From the NCBI GenBank assembly GCA_937916405.1, contig CALFUF010000188.1, positions 1-6,880 on the forward strand: a stretch of 6,880 nt of DNA, written 5' to 3'. Positions within the stretch are counted from its first letter, which is position 1. Each line of letters starts with the position of its first letter. The stretch comes from an uncultured Prevotella sp. (lineage in GTDB: Bacteria; Bacteroidota; Bacteroidia; Bacteroidales; Bacteroidaceae). This document shows, in pieces, positions 6,284-6,880 of this stretch. The notes under the pieces were generated by a model, which saw only the letters and a program-made list of their open reading frames with translations, had not been told where the DNA came from and searched no databases. The position numbers were made by a program, and so were the translations under genes.

Positions 6284-6880
6284 TTGCGAGGTTTGATGGC
6301 TACGAAATCTTTCAGGTAGAATGGCACGAAATAGGCGACATCCTCTGTCTGTCCGTTCAGCAACCGCTTCTCGGCGAGGGGCTGCATCCACTTGGCGATA
6401 GGCTCAATGCCGTCGATATAGTGGGCTTTGGGATGGTTGATAGTCTCCATACATTTCTTGGCACCATTGCCGAAGAAATAGACAGGACGCTCGTCGAGCC
6501 ATTCCTTATAGGTCTCTGCCGTCACCACATCGGCTCCCACAGGACGCACCTCTCTCAGGGCACGGTCGTACAGGGCGGCATACACCTCCATCCGTCGTGC
6601 GTCGAGCATCGGACAGAGCAGGGCATTCTCCTCAATCTCCTCATGTCCCAACAAGACAGGGACGCAGAGCAGTTCGAGGGTCGGTACTCCAATCAATTGC
6701 AGGTTACGTCCATAGCAGACCCCCTTTGCCATCGACACACCGATACGCAGTCCTGTATAAGAGCCAGGACCGCAGCTCACGGCAACGGCATCGAAGGGAA
6801 TCGCATGACTATCTGTGAATGATAATGCCTCGTCGACCATCGACCCCAGCCGCTCCGCATGGTTCGGACCGCTATGGTCC
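6271..6880 (-). CDS. tsaB: tRNA t6A biosynthesis protein TsaB, 5' end beyond the window
   Basis: The frame is open to the right edge and gives 202 visible residues. The ATG at 6840 is internal, because the upstream in-frame codons read DHSGPNHAERLGS, matching the family pattern NHSE-L-P-I before the helix VDEAL. About 25-30 N-terminal residues, with the IETS-type start, are therefore missing. The hallmark SCGPGSYTGLRIG is clear, followed by AKGVCYGRNLQLIGVPTLELL and the DARRMEVYAALYD block. TsaB is an ASKHA-fold protein that pairs with TsaD and TsaE to place threonylcarbamoyl on A37 of ANN-decoding tRNAs. It has lost catalytic activity in the family and acts as a scaffold. The C-terminus PFYLKDFVAIKP is typical, but the last residues NPLS and the TAG stop are coded by the adjoining palindromic repeat. 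It may be first in the cluster, though the repeat separates it from DUF4290. Confidence 0.94.
   Translation of the reverse strand, partial: DHSGPNHAERLGSMVDEALSFTDSHAIPFDAVAVSCGPGSYTGLRIGVSMAKGVCYGRNLQLIGVPTLELLCVPVLLGHEEIEENALLCPMLDARRMEVYAALYDRALREVRPVGADVVTAETYKEWLDERPVYFFGNGAKKCMETINHPKAHYIDGIEPIAKWMQPLAEKRLLNGQTEDVAYFVPFYLKDFVAIKPRNPLS

Overview
The window looks like a chromosomal housekeeping segment from a Bacteroidales bacterium, most likely Prevotella or a close relative. The reasons are: the gene order murA-rimM-dxr-rseP next to rplM-rpsI; a DUF4290 gene, a family I know only from Bacteroidetes; start codons without strong Shine-Dalgarno sites; and a TAnnTTTG-type -7 promoter box in front of rplM. 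All eight genes are on the minus strand, so transcription runs from the high to the low coordinates. The genus is an inference from protein character, not from a search.

Layout in transcription order: tsaB (6271-6880, 5' end outside the window), a 116-bp gap filled by a palindromic inverted-repeat element (6163-6283), then a tightly packed cluster of DUF4290 (5567-6154), murA (4250-5566), rimM (3747-4253) and dxr (2593-3750). The junctions in this cluster are a zero-base gap and two 4-nt ATGA overlaps. rseP (1167-2537) follows after 55 bp. A 332-bp non-coding stretch (835-1166) then holds the rseP 3' end, a possible terminator, a Bacteroidetes-type promoter and a roughly 200-nt structured leader. 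rplM (367-834) and rpsI (1-355, 3' end cut by the window edge) come last.

The first cluster joins basic functions: tRNA t6A modification (TsaB), peptidoglycan precursor synthesis (MurA), 30S subunit maturation (RimM), MEP-pathway isoprenoid synthesis, which supplies the lipid carrier for peptidoglycan (Dxr), and intramembrane proteolysis (RseP). DUF4290 has no known function. The second unit makes ribosomal proteins uL13 and uS9.

I see no phage, plasmid, CRISPR, tRNA, rRNA or defence genes. The points worth a second look are: aspartate at the MurA position that is cysteine in fosfomycin-sensitive enzymes; a REP/MITE-like palindromic repeat that supplies the tsaB stop codon; a related palindrome lying in frame inside murA; and the structured rplM leader, which could be an autoregulatory element. 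I did not find a convincing new multi-gene system.
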